Source: CADEGL01 sp050180485
Lineage (GTDB): Bacteria; Pseudomonadota; Alphaproteobacteria; CADEGL01
Reading direction: 5' to 3'
Length of the DNA stretch: 64,000 bases
Assembly: GCA_050180485.1 (NCBI GenBank)
Contig: JBFXED010000018.1
Span: 1 to 64,000, forward strand
The notes below the pieces were generated by a model. That model had not been told where the DNA came from. It made no database searches and saw only the letters and a program-made list of their open reading frames with translations. A program made the translations under genes and the position numbers. This document shows, in pieces, positions 36,157 through 44,623 of this stretch. How positions within the stretch are numbered: position 1 is the first letter of the stretch; each line of letters begins with the position of its first letter.

Positions 36157-36903
36157 TCAGGTGAACTTGTAGCCGCCATCGATTTCGATCAGCGCGCCCG
36201 TGGTGAAGCCGTTGGTCATGCAATAGACCATGGCCTGGGCCACTTCGTCCGCCGTGCCCATGCGGCCCACGGGCTGACGTTTGATGAGCTTGTTCCACGC
36301 CTTCAGGCGCTGGGGCGCGAAGGCATTGAGCACGGGGGTGGCGATGATGCCCGGCCCGACGCAGTTGACCCGGATGGGCGCGATCTCGACGGCGAGCGCC
36401 CGGAAGACGCCTTCCAGCGCCGCGATGGCGGCGGTGGACGCCCAGTAGCCCGGCAGGGCCTTCCGAGGGGAGACGCCGGAGCAGAAGGTGATGGAGCCGG
36501 TGCGCGCCAGATAGGGCAAGGCGGCCTGGGCGCATATCATGGAGGTCCAAAACTTGTTCTCCATAACCTGATGCGCGGTGGACAGATCCATGCGTGCCAG
36601 AGGGCCGATCTTCCGCTGGACGCGTGGATCGCCCGCGGCCGGCACGAGCACGGTCAGGTGATGGAACTTGCCGACTTTCTTGAAGAAAGCGGCGGCGTTT
36701 TTCGCCTTCGTGGCGTCAAGGCGCAGCGCCTCTGCGTTTGGCCCCAACTCCGCCTTCGCGGCCTTGAGGCGCTCTGCACTTCGGCTCGCCACTACCACCT
36801 TGGCGCCCTGGGCGATGGCGAGGTGTGCCGTGGCCAAGCCGATTCCTGATGTACCGCCGACGATAACCACACGCTGGCCCGCGAGCATCCTGTTCGGATT
36901 CAT
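36157..36903 (-). CDS. Short-chain dehydrogenase/reductase (SDR) with altered active site
   Basis: A 248-aa Rossmann protein. The cofactor motif GGTSGIG (near 17-23) is intact and C-terminal IDGGYKF is normal. The usual NNAG is PAAG, and the catalytic YxxxK reads Tyr153-Trp-Ala-Ser-Thr157, so the lysine is Thr. It could be a non-canonical reductase or a binding-only protein. The ATG at 36903 follows GGGGGAATTCGAAA. It is the first gene of an operon with the Kal-like gene and the acyl-CoA synthetase. Confidence 0.88.
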   Translation of the reverse strand: MNPNRMLAGQRVVIVGGTSGIGLATAHLAIAQGAKVVVASRSAERLKAAKAELGPNAEALRLDATKAKNAAAFFKKVGKFHHLTVLVPAAGDPRVQRKIGPLARMDLSTAHQVMENKFWTSMICAQAALPYLARTGSITFCSGVSPRKALPGYWASTAAIAALEGVFRALAVEIAPIRVNCVGPGIIATPVLNAFAPQRLKAWNKLIKRQPVGRMGTADEVAQAMVYCMTNGFTTGALIEIDGGYKFT

Positions 36904-37045
36904 TTTCGAATTCCCCCGTTGGATTCTCTCAGGCGCAACTTGGCGAAACGGCGGCGGGCCGCACAAGGCGGGTGGATCGACACGCGATTAACCGGTGTCG
37001 TTACCGGCATAGACGGGACGGCTACGATAGGGAAAGCGTGGGCGC

Positions 37046-37080
37046 AAAAAAAGAGCGCCCGCCGGTGAGGGCGGGCGCTC
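37046..37080 (-). terminator. Rho-independent terminator of the luciferase-like monooxygenase gene
   Basis: An 11-bp GC stem GAGCGCCCGCC (37053-37063) / GGCGGGCGCTC (37070-37080) with a 6-nt loop is followed on the minus strand by T7 (A-run 37046-37052). It lies 26 bp beyond the monooxygenase stop. It separates that gene from the downstream SDR operon. Confidence 0.92.
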
Positions 37081-37106
37081 GGCCGTTCCAATGAAAGTGG
37101 GACCGG

Positions 37107-38204
37107 TTACTCGGCCGCGACTTGCAGGCGCTTCACGGGGTTGCCCGCGTTCTTCAGATCGCCGCCGAAATGCTTGGCGATCTTGGGCATCACTTCCGAG
37201 CCGAAGCGCTCGATGGAACGCATGATCCGCTTGTGTTCCAGGCCGCCGAAGGCGAAGAAGCACGAGAGGTGCGACAGCTTGAGACCTTCGATCTCGCGGA
37301 TGAGCTGCTCGGCGATCTTGTCCGGCGAGCCCATGACGGCATTGTTGGCGATCTCGGACAGCGGCGGCTCGCCCTTGGACTCGATTTCCTGAAGCCAGGA
37401 GCCATCGACGCGGCCGTACTTCTCGCGCATGGCGGTCGCCACGCGGCGGACGTAACGGGCGTGGTCGGCCGCGTTTTCCGCATCGGCCTTGTCATCCGTG
37501 ACGTAGATGTACTGTTGGATGGCGAAGGGCATGTTGTTGGGATTGCCGCCGCCTTTTGCATAGACATCGGCGCTCTTCTGGCGGATCTCGGCGATCTGCT
37601 CGAGAGTCATCCAGCCCGTCGTCGTAATGGGCACATAGCCGCGGCGCGCGATGCGGCCCTGCGTCTCCGGGTCGTTGAACAGACCGGCCACGTAGACGTC
37701 CGGATGCTTCTGCATCGGGCGCACGCTGAAGTAAGTCTCGGGGATGTTGTAGTACTTGCCCTCGTGCTTGACCGACGGCTTGGTGAAGAACTGCTCGGTC
37801 AGATCGATGATCTCGAGGAAGCGGTCGCGGCCCGACTTCAGGTCGATGTTGAACTTGTGGAATTCGTACTCCTGGTACCCCGAGCCGAAGCCCAGAACCA
37901 GGCGGCCGTCGGACAGCATGTCCAGAACGGCGATGTCCTCCAGCATACGCACCGGCTCGTACAGCGGCGCCACGATCACGGCGGGGCCCAGCTTGATGCG
38001 CTTGGTCTGCGGCGCCATATAGGTCGCCATGGTCAAGGGCGACGGGCACAGGCAGTAGTTGGAGAAGTGGTGCTCGGCGAACCACGCGATCTCGAAACCG
38101 ATCTGCTCGGCCAGCTTCACGTGTTCGACCATTTCCGAATAGATCTGCCGCACCGGCTTATCCTTGCTGCGTTGCGGCATCAGATTGAAGATTCCGAAGT
38201 GCAT
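37107..38204 (-). CDS. LLM-class flavin-dependent monooxygenase (bacterial luciferase-like)
   Basis: A 365-aa TIM-barrel flavoprotein using reduced FMN to oxygenate a substrate. Typical features are HFGIFNLMPQ at the start, WFAEHHFSNYCLCPSPL near 42-58, DMLSDGRLVLGFGSGY near 95 and GSPDKIAEQL near 310. Start ATG 38204 has AGGAGCGAAAT upstream. The gene is divergent from a crotonase gene across a 417-bp region carrying the 19-bp palindrome at 38345-38363, and is monocistronic, ending in its own terminator. The substrate is unknown. Confidence 0.9.
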   Translation of the reverse strand: MHFGIFNLMPQRSKDKPVRQIYSEMVEHVKLAEQIGFEIAWFAEHHFSNYCLCPSPLTMATYMAPQTKRIKLGPAVIVAPLYEPVRMLEDIAVLDMLSDGRLVLGFGSGYQEYEFHKFNIDLKSGRDRFLEIIDLTEQFFTKPSVKHEGKYYNIPETYFSVRPMQKHPDVYVAGLFNDPETQGRIARRGYVPITTTGWMTLEQIAEIRQKSADVYAKGGGNPNNMPFAIQQYIYVTDDKADAENAADHARYVRRVATAMREKYGRVDGSWLQEIESKGEPPLSEIANNAVMGSPDKIAEQLIREIEGLKLSHLSCFFAFGGLEHKRIMRSIERFGSEVMPKIAKHFGGDLKNAGNPVKRLQVAAE

Positions 38205-38344
38205 ATTTCGCTCCTGGGTCGGGTTGCGTCTGCGGACGGCAGCGCAGCCCTTCTGTCGGGGGCCGGCTCGTTTCACGCGAAAAGGCGTCTCGAAAACTAG
38301 ATTCGGTTTTGGTCCCTGTCACCCATGTCCGGGTGCCGGATAGC

Positions 38345-38363
38345 TGTATTGTAATACAATACA
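38345..38363. promoter_or_regulatory. Palindromic operator, GTATTG-N5-CAATAC type (site A)
   Basis: TGTATTGTAATACAATACA is a perfect 9-bp inverted repeat around a single base. Its core GTATTG (38346-38351), 5 nt, CAATAC (38357-38362) recurs at 45666 and 58721. It lies about 140 bp upstream of the monooxygenase start and 260 bp upstream of the divergent crotonase. The two half-sites are one helical turn apart, as expected for a dimeric regulator. Confidence 0.75.
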
Positions 38364-38621
38364 AACTATCGCTATCCGATCTTTAGTCAAACATCGCCTT
38401 CCCGAAGCGTCAAGCCGCGCCAGCCGTTGGTTTCCGGCCCTTTCGGGTTGTCGTTCGGAGGCGGTCGTTATAACAGTTCCAACCCATGCTGACGACGGCA
38501 GTTCCGGCATGGCAGCGGGGCGAGCCATGCGGCTTGGCATGCGATTGGACGAGGCTTCGGCGCGTTGCCCTGCCGCCAGCGCGCCCCTAGGATGCGCCGC
38601 CGCGCGCAAGGGGAGAAAACC
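38364..38621. other. Rest of the divergent intergenic region
   Basis: This stretch completes the 417-bp gap between monooxygenase and crotonase. I see no ORF with gene-like character. A TATAAC at 38469-38474 with TTGTCG 15 bp upstream is a weak promoter candidate for the crotonase. AAGGGGAGAAAACC at its end is the crotonase ribosome-binding site. Confidence 0.4.
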
Positions 38622-39437
38622 GTGAGCTACGAAACGATCACCTACGAACTGGAGAAGGGCGTTGTCCTTCTCACTCTGAACCGTCCGAAGTCGCTGAATG
38701 CGCTCAACGGGACGATGGTCCACGAGCTGATGGACGCCCAGCAGCGCTTCGCCAAGGACGATGACGCGCGCGTCATGGTCGTGACCGGTGCTGGCCGCGC
38801 CTTCAGCGCGGGCTTCGATCTGAAAGAGAGCGATGCGTCCGACAAGCGAAAGGGCGTGCTCGAGAACAAGGCGCTGCTCCAGCTCGACTTCGAGATGATC
38901 ATGGGCTTCTGGCACTCGCCGAAGCCGACCATCGCCGCCGTCCATGGCTACTGCTTGGCGGGCGCGTGCGAGATCGCGCTGGCCTGCGACATCACCATCG
39001 CCGGCGAGGACTCGTTCTTCGGCGAACCCGAGCTGCGCTTCGGCGCGGGCATCGTCGCGATGCTCATGCCGTGGATGACCGGACCGAAGCAGGCCAAGGA
39101 ACTGCTGTTCACCGGCAACGACCGCGTGCCCGCAAAGCGTGCGCTCGACATCGGCATCATCAACAAGGTCGTGCCGGCCGGCGAGCATGTGAACGAGGCT
39201 AAGAAGATGGCCCGCGAGATCGCCGTGATGGACAAGGAAGCCGTGGTGATGACCAAGGAGGCCATCCACCGCGCCTACGACGCGATGGGCATGCGTCAGG
39301 CGTTGCAGCACGCGGTCGACATCGACGTGCAGATCACCAGCCTGGACACGCCGGACCGCATGAAGTTTCGCGAGGTCTCCAAGAAAGATGGCCTGAAGGC
39401 CGCTCTGGCTTGGCGCGAATCGCGCTTCGCGAAGTAA
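38622..39437 (+). CDS. Enoyl-CoA hydratase/isomerase family protein
   Basis: A 271-aa crotonase. Oxyanion regions are AFSAGFDLKE and HGYCLAGACE; the Glu144-type residue is in GEPELRFGAG; the second position reads AKELLFTG with Glu. The GTG at 38622 is preferred because AAGGGGAG stands 8 bp upstream and the protein then begins at the usual place; an ATG at 38592 would add ten basic residues. Site A upstream suggests shared control with the monooxygenase. A strong terminator follows. Confidence 0.88.
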   Translation: MSYETITYELEKGVVLLTLNRPKSLNALNGTMVHELMDAQQRFAKDDDARVMVVTGAGRAFSAGFDLKESDASDKRKGVLENKALLQLDFEMIMGFWHSPKPTIAAVHGYCLAGACEIALACDITIAGEDSFFGEPELRFGAGIVAMLMPWMTGPKQAKELLFTGNDRVPAKRALDIGIINKVVPAGEHVNEAKKMAREIAVMDKEAVVMTKEAIHRAYDAMGMRQALQHAVDIDVQITSLDTPDRMKFREVSKKDGLKAALAWRESRFAK

Positions 39438-39459
39438 GGACGCCGCGTCCGCCATCGAC

Positions 39460-39502
39460 AAAGGCCCCATCCCACGCGCGACGCGGGATGGGGCCTTTTT
39501 CT
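39460..39502 (+). terminator. Rho-independent terminator after the crotonase gene
   Basis: A 14-bp perfect stem AAAGGCCCCATCCC (39460-39473) / GGGATGGGGCCTTT (39485-39498) is followed by further T residues. It lies between crotonase and acyl-CoA synthetase genes; the latter therefore needs its own promoter or read-through, although only 30 bp remain before its start. Confidence 0.93.
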
Positions 39503-39531
39503 TGCACCCGCCAGTTCCGGAGTCTCCGCAA

Positions 39532-41700
39532 ATGACTGCCCACCATCTCGCGCCGCTGCTCACGCCGCGCTCGATCGCCATCGTTGGCGCCTCCACGACA
39601 CCCGACTCCGTCGGCAACACCTGCGTGAAGATGGCCAAGCGCGGCGACTATGCGGGCCGCATCTACCCGATCAATCCGAAGTATCCCGAGGTCGAGGGGC
39701 TGCAGTGCTATCCCTCCCTGGCCGCGCTGCCGGAACCGACGGACTTGGCCGTGCTGTGCGTCGCGAACCAGCGGCTGGAAGCGGCGCTGGCCGATGCCAT
39801 CGCCAACAAGGCGCGCTCGGTCGCCTTTTTCTCCAGCGGCCACCTGGACAACGACACAACCCCGCCGCTCGGACGCCGTCTGGCCAAGATGGCCAAGGAC
39901 GCGGGCGTGCCCATCTGCGGCGGTAACTGCATGGGCTTCTACAATCTGGACGTTGGCCTGTTCCTGTCCTTCGGCTGGCCGCCGTACAAGGCGATCCGCG
40001 GCGACATCACGCTCCTGTCGCACTCCGGCTCGTCCTTTTCGTCCCTCACGCTCAACGACGAGCGTCTTGGCTACAACCTGTGCGTCTCGGCGGGGTTGGA
40101 GCTGACGACGACCATCGCGGACTACATGGACTACGCGATGGAGCTGCCCAACACGCGCGCCATGGGTTTGATCCTCGAGACCGTGCGCGATCCCGCGAAC
40201 TTCATCGAGAAGCTGAAGAAGGCGCAGGAAAAGGAAATCCCCGTCGTCGCGCTGAAGCTCGGCCGCACGGAAGAAAGCATCAAGCTGGCCGTCAGCCACT
40301 CGGGCGCCATCGCCGGCAACGACGCGGCCTACGAGGCCGTGTTCGAGCGCTATGGCGTCATGCGCGTGGAAGCGTTGGACGAGCTGGCCGCGACGCTTTC
40401 GATGTTCAACCAGCCGCGCCGCGCCAAGAAGGGCGGCGTGGTTGGCATCCTCGATTCGGGCGCTGAGCGCGAGCTGCTGATCGATCTGGCGTCGGACGCC
40501 AAGGTGCCGCTGCCCAAGATGACGCCGGCGACGACCGAGAAGCTGGCTTCGTTGCTGGATCCGGGCCTGGAGCCGGTCAATCCGCTCGACGCCTGGGGCA
40601 CGGGCATCAACTGGGAACATATCTTCACCGAGAGCTTCTGCGCGCTCGTGGGCGATCCCAACACCTCCATCGGTGTCGTCTTCTCGAGCATCCGCGACAA
40701 GGCAGCGACCGCTGAAGGCTGGGTGCGCGTGGTGATCGAGGCATCGAAGCGTTTCGATAAGCCCTTGGCCGTCGTCACCAACTTCGGCTGGACCCGCCAC
40801 AACGAACTGACCAAGACGCTGACCGCGGCGCAGATTCCGACCATCGAAGGCACCAAGTGCGGCCTGATCGCGCTGCGCAAGGTGCTGGATCACCGCGACC
40901 GCGCGGAGCTGCCGAAGATCGTGGCGCCCAAGCCGGTCTCGGACAAGGTCAAGGCGCGCTGGCGCGCGCGGCTTACGCAAGCCGAGATGCTCGACGAAGC
41001 GGAAGGCCTGGAGCTCCTTAAGGATTACGGCATCCCCGTGCCCGATGTGCGCGTGGTCGAGGACGAGGCGTCGGCGCTCAAGGCCGCTAAGGCGGTCGGC
41101 TTCCCGGTCGCGCTCAAGACCGCCATGCCCGGCATCGCGCATAAGTCGGACGTGGGCGGCGTGACGCTGAACCTCTCGGACGCCAAGGCCGTGAAGGCGG
41201 CCTATGCGGACCTCAAGAAGCGCCTCGGTTCGCGCGTCCTCGTGGCGCCGATGGCGCCATCCGGCGTCGAGATGGCGCTCGGCATGATCTCCGACGACCA
41301 GTTCGGTCCCTTGGTTGTGATCGGCGCGGGCGGCATCTTCATCGAGATCCTGGGAGACCGCACGGTGGCCATGCCCAATTTCGACGCGACCGCCGCACGG
41401 CGCTATGTCGACAAGCTGAAGACGCGTCCCCTGCTGGACGGCAAGCGCGGTAAGCCGCCTTCCGACGTGGCGTCGTTCGCGAAGGCGGCGTCACGCCTGT
41501 CGCTGCTGGCGAACGATCTCGGCGACCTGCTCGCCGAGCTCGACGTCAATCCCGTGATCGTGGGACCGAAGGGCGCCGTCGCCGTGGATGCGCTCGTGGT
41601 GCCGAAGGCTGCCGTAGGCGTGAAGCACGCGGCGCCCAAGGCCAAGGCGCCGGCGAAGAAAGCCTCGAAGCCGAAGAAGGGCGCGAAGAAGAAGCGCTAG
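39532..41700 (+). CDS. NDP-forming acyl-CoA synthetase (acetate-CoA ligase family), copy 2, basic tail
   Basis: A 722-aa fused ligase with the same domain order as the protein at 33621-35705: CoA-binding domain (SIAIVGASTTPDSVGN), ligase domains with the His of AVSHSGAIAGND, and ATP-grasp domain (KTAMPGIAHKSDVGGVTLNL). It ends in a Lys/Ala/Pro tail of about 25 residues (KAPAKKASKPKKGAKKKR) that copy 1 lacks. The ATG at 39532 gives the normal N-terminus. Its TAG stop is shared with the convergent gene's TAG in a CTAG palindrome. Confidence 0.9.
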   Translation: MTAHHLAPLLTPRSIAIVGASTTPDSVGNTCVKMAKRGDYAGRIYPINPKYPEVEGLQCYPSLAALPEPTDLAVLCVANQRLEAALADAIANKARSVAFFSSGHLDNDTTPPLGRRLAKMAKDAGVPICGGNCMGFYNLDVGLFLSFGWPPYKAIRGDITLLSHSGSSFSSLTLNDERLGYNLCVSAGLELTTTIADYMDYAMELPNTRAMGLILETVRDPANFIEKLKKAQEKEIPVVALKLGRTEESIKLAVSHSGAIAGNDAAYEAVFERYGVMRVEALDELAATLSMFNQPRRAKKGGVVGILDSGAERELLIDLASDAKVPLPKMTPATTEKLASLLDPGLEPVNPLDAWGTGINWEHIFTESFCALVGDPNTSIGVVFSSIRDKAATAEGWVRVVIEASKRFDKPLAVVTNFGWTRHNELTKTLTAAQIPTIEGTKCGLIALRKVLDHRDRAELPKIVAPKPVSDKVKARWRARLTQAEMLDEAEGLELLKDYGIPVPDVRVVEDEASALKAAKAVGFPVALKTAMPGIAHKSDVGGVTLNLSDAKAVKAAYADLKKRLGSRVLVAPMAPSGVEMALGMISDDQFGPLVVIGAGGIFIEILGDRTVAMPNFDATAARRYVDKLKTRPLLDGKRGKPPSDVASFAKAASRLSLLANDLGDLLAELDVNPVIVGPKGAVAVDALVVPKAAVGVKHAAPKAKAPAKKASKPKKGAKKKR

Positions 41701-43151
41701 CTGACGCGCTCGCCGCGGGGCAGATGCGGGTCCTTCGGCATCTCGATCGGCGGCAGCTCTTCCTGCAGCAGGTCGCCGATGGTGACGAGGCGCGCGGGTA
41801 GGCGCGGGCGCGGCATCATCACCTGTTCGATGGGCTGGCCGCTCTGCTGCGCGATGATGGCGGACAGCGTGCGCAGGCAATTGCGCCCCTGGCAGCGGCC
41901 CATGGTGGTGCGCGTCGTGCCCTTCAACGCCGCCGTGCTGCCGAAGCCCGCATCCTGGCGTGCGCGCAGCTCGCCCGCCGTCACGTCCTCGCAGCGGCAG
42001 ACGATGGTCTCGGGCGTCAGCAGGTCGAGGAAGGCCGGCGGCATGGCATAGAGCCGTTCGAGGCCGCGGCGGAACGTCTCCACCTTGGCGATCTCGGCTT
42101 GGATCGGCGCCTTCAGGCTCGCGGCCTGGTCGCGCGAGAGCTTGCCCAGGCGCTCGGCAGCGATCACGCCGGCCAATTTGCCCTCGCGCAGGGCCATCTC
42201 GACGCCACCGATGCCAGCACCATCGCCAACCGCCAGCACGCCCGGCCGCGAGGTCTCGAAGTCCGCGCCGCGCACGGGCACCCAGCCGCCGCGCAGCGGT
42301 TTCCAGTTCAGCTTGCAGTCCAGGAGGCGCGCCAGTTCGATGGACGGCATCAGGCCGAAGCCGACCACCAGCAGGTCGGCCTTCACGGTGCGCGTGCGCG
42401 ACCGGTCCACCTTGCCCGTCTCGTCGATGGGCGCCAGCACGACCTCATCCAACTCGTCCGTGCCGTGCGCCTCGATCACGGTCCAGCCGGTGCGCAGCTT
42501 GGCGCCTGACTTCAGGATGGCCAGGCGATAGTCGACGGCCTGCCGCACGATCTTGGGCATGGCGACGAGATCGGCGATGGAGCCCGCGAGCCGCTTCAGG
42601 ATCGGCGCGGCCTCGACCACCTCATGCAACTCGGCGCCAGCGCGCGCGAGCGTCGCGCCGACCAGCAGCACGAGCGGGCCGTTGCCCGCGACAACAGCGC
42701 GGCGGCCGGGGATGACCCGCTGGCCCTTGAGAAGATTTTGCAGGCCGCCCGCGGTGACGACGCCGGGCAGGGTCCAGCCGGGGAAGGGGGCGGGGCGGTC
42801 GTGGGCGCCGGATGCGATGATCGTCAGCTTGGCGCGAATCCGGCCCGAATCCGCGCCGCGCGCGAAGGCCAGGACGCCGTTCTCCGGCGATTCCCACACC
42901 ACTGCATCGTTCAGATAGGTGACGCCTTTCTGGCCGGTGGTGGCATAGAGCGCGTCGGCGCGGCCGCGTTCTTTGTCGAAAACGGTTTCCTGCGTGTGGC
43001 GGTAACCTATCGGCAGGCGACGGAAATACTGGCCGCCGGGCAGCAGATTATCGTCCAGCACGGTGACCGACAGGCCATGCTTCGCGGCTTCCTGCGCGGC
43101 GGAAAGGCCCGCGGCGCCCGCGCCGACGACGACGAGATCGGTCTCCCTCAT
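41697..43151 (-). CDS. FAD/NAD(P)-binding dehydrogenase subunit with BFD-like [2Fe-2S] domain (HcnB/LhpB-like)
   Basis: A 484-aa subunit of a heteromeric amino-acid dehydrogenase. N-terminal LVVVGAGAAGLSAAQEAAKHG binds FAD; a second Rossmann motif (VVAGNGPLVLLVGATLARAG) lies near 155. A C-terminal BFD-like cysteine cluster CRCEDVTAGE...GRCQGRNC fits a [2Fe-2S] centre. Hydrogen cyanide synthase, opine oxidase and D-hydroxyproline dehydrogenase share this architecture. Start ATG 43151 overlaps the ferredoxin-like gene by 4 nt (ATGA). Confidence 0.88.
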   Translation of the reverse strand: MRETDLVVVGAGAAGLSAAQEAAKHGLSVTVLDDNLLPGGQYFRRLPIGYRHTQETVFDKERGRADALYATTGQKGVTYLNDAVVWESPENGVLAFARGADSGRIRAKLTIIASGAHDRPAPFPGWTLPGVVTAGGLQNLLKGQRVIPGRRAVVAGNGPLVLLVGATLARAGAELHEVVEAAPILKRLAGSIADLVAMPKIVRQAVDYRLAILKSGAKLRTGWTVIEAHGTDELDEVVLAPIDETGKVDRSRTRTVKADLLVVGFGLMPSIELARLLDCKLNWKPLRGGWVPVRGADFETSRPGVLAVGDGAGIGGVEMALREGKLAGVIAAERLGKLSRDQAASLKAPIQAEIAKVETFRRGLERLYAMPPAFLDLLTPETIVCRCEDVTAGELRARQDAGFGSTAALKGTTRTTMGRCQGRNCLRTLSAIIAQQSGQPIEQVMMPRPRLPARLVTIGDLLQEELPPIEMPKDPHLPRGERVS

Positions 43152-43450
43152 GCCGGGTCTCCCACGCCGTGTTGGGTCTCGACCTTCATGCCCGGCTCGG
43201 CCGGCGTCATGCAGGCGCGCACGGCGGGTTTGCCGTCCACCACCATGATGCATTCCCAGCACACGCCCATGCCGCAATAGAGACCGCGCGGCATCTGGCG
43301 CCGTGCTGTCACGCGCGTCTGGCGCTTGCCCGCGGCCATCAAGGCGGCTGCGATCGATTCGCCGGGGTAGGCGGTGACGGATTCGCCGTTGCAAGTGAAT
43401 TGGAACGCCGTGCCGCGGTCGATGCCGTCCGTGATGCGGAAGCCGCTCAT
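43148..43450 (-). CDS. [2Fe-2S] ferredoxin-like subunit (HcnA/LhpE-type)
   Basis: A 100-aa small subunit with the plant-type iron-sulphur loop CGMGVCWEC plus a later Cys in AVRACMTP. The domain matches the gamma subunit of the HcnABC, opine oxidase or D-hydroxyproline dehydrogenase complexes and would relay electrons between the flavin subunits. Both junctions with its neighbours are ATGA overlaps, giving strict co-translation of the three subunits. Confidence 0.9.
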   Translation of the reverse strand: MSGFRITDGIDRGTAFQFTCNGESVTAYPGESIAAALMAAGKRQTRVTARRQMPRGLYCGMGVCWECIMVVDGKPAVRACMTPAEPGMKVETQHGVGDPA

Positions 43451-44592
43451 GCATGTGCCCCGGTCAGAAGACGGGCGGGATCGAAGCGCCCGATGGGAGT
43501 GGAAGGCGGTTTACCCAAAATCATTTCGGAGATGAGAAGACCCTGCGCCGGGCCGAAGGTAAAGCCGCCGCGTGCGGCGGCGGCGATATAGGCGCCGTCG
43601 TTGTTGGGCAGGCGGCCGAAAGCGGGCAGGGCATCGGGCGCCACGGCCTCGTAGCCAGCCCAGGTGCGCACGAGGCGCAACTTGGCCAGGTCGGGCACCA
43701 CGCTGACCGCGGTGGTCAGGTTCTGGCCCAGGCGCACATGGTCGGCGAATTTTTCCATGCCGGCGAAGCGGCCGCGTCCCTGCCAGCCGCCACCGATCAG
43801 GATCGTGCCGTTGGCCAGTTGCTTCAGCGACAGAATGCCGCCGATATGGGTGATGACGCGATCCAGGATCCTGGGCGCAGGCTCGGTGACCGAGAGCATG
43901 TTGACGTCGACATAGATGGGTAGCGCCACGTCCAGCATGCGCGCGAGCTGACCCGACCAGGGGCCGGCGGTGATGACCAAGGTCTTCACGCGCATCGCAC
44001 CGCGCTTGGTCTCGATGCGGTAGCCGCCATCTTCGCGTTTCAGGTCGGTCACTTCGGCATGGCCGACAATGCGGCCGCCGGCCTTGCCGACGGCGGCCGG
44101 CAAGGCGCCGCCGGAGAGAAGCGGGCTCGAATAGGCATCCTCGGGGCAGAAGGTCGCGGCGCGCACGCTGGTGCTGAGCCAAGGCGCCATGTCGCGTAGC
44201 TGGTTGCCCTCCATCCATTCGAAGGCGAGGCCGCCCTGGCGCTGCTCTTCGGAATATTCGCGCAAATGCGCGACCTCGGCCTCGGTGGTCGCTACGCGCA
44301 AACCGCCCGGCTGGCCGAAGCCGACATCGATGTCCATTTCGGCGCCGAAGCGCTTCCAGACATCGAGGCTCAGCTTGCAGAGGTCGAGGACCTCGGTGCG
44401 TTTGACCTGGAGGGAGAGGGTGCCGGCATTGGCGCCCGAGGCGTCGCCCCAGGGCACGCCGCGTTCCAGGACCACGACGTCGCGGCCCGCCCGCGCCAGA
44501 AACAGCGCGGTGGACATACCCGCGACGCCGCCGCCCACGACGGCGATCTCGGCGTCGCGGGGCGGCGTCTCGACGAAGACGCTCCCCGCCAT
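43447..44592 (-). CDS. FAD-dependent dehydrogenase catalytic subunit (DAO family, HcnC/LhpF-like)
   Basis: A 381-aa DAO-type flavoprotein. FAD motif VVGGGVAGMSTALFLARAGRDVVVLER (about 17-43), GASGANAGTLSLQ near 52, and C-terminal AAARGGFTFGPAQGLLISEM. It would carry the substrate site of the three-subunit complex, oxidising a secondary amino acid to the imine. First of the three subunits, 31 bp after the DapA-family gene. Confidence 0.9.
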   Translation of the reverse strand: MAGSVFVETPPRDAEIAVVGGGVAGMSTALFLARAGRDVVVLERGVPWGDASGANAGTLSLQVKRTEVLDLCKLSLDVWKRFGAEMDIDVGFGQPGGLRVATTEAEVAHLREYSEEQRQGGLAFEWMEGNQLRDMAPWLSTSVRAATFCPEDAYSSPLLSGGALPAAVGKAGGRIVGHAEVTDLKREDGGYRIETKRGAMRVKTLVITAGPWSGQLARMLDVALPIYVDVNMLSVTEPAPRILDRVITHIGGILSLKQLANGTILIGGGWQGRGRFAGMEKFADHVRLGQNLTTAVSVVPDLAKLRLVRTWAGYEAVAPDALPAFGRLPNNDGAYIAAAARGGFTFGPAQGLLISEMILGKPPSTPIGRFDPARLLTGAHA

Positions 44593-44623
44593 GACGTCGA
44601 TCGTGGGTCCCGGTAGGCCCCGC

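Noticed and set aside
41697..44592. Hydrogen cyanide synthase (hcnABC)
   Set aside because: Gene order and adjacency to a DapA-family lyase fit a D-imino-acid or opine dehydrogenase better; the architecture alone cannot prove cyanide production.
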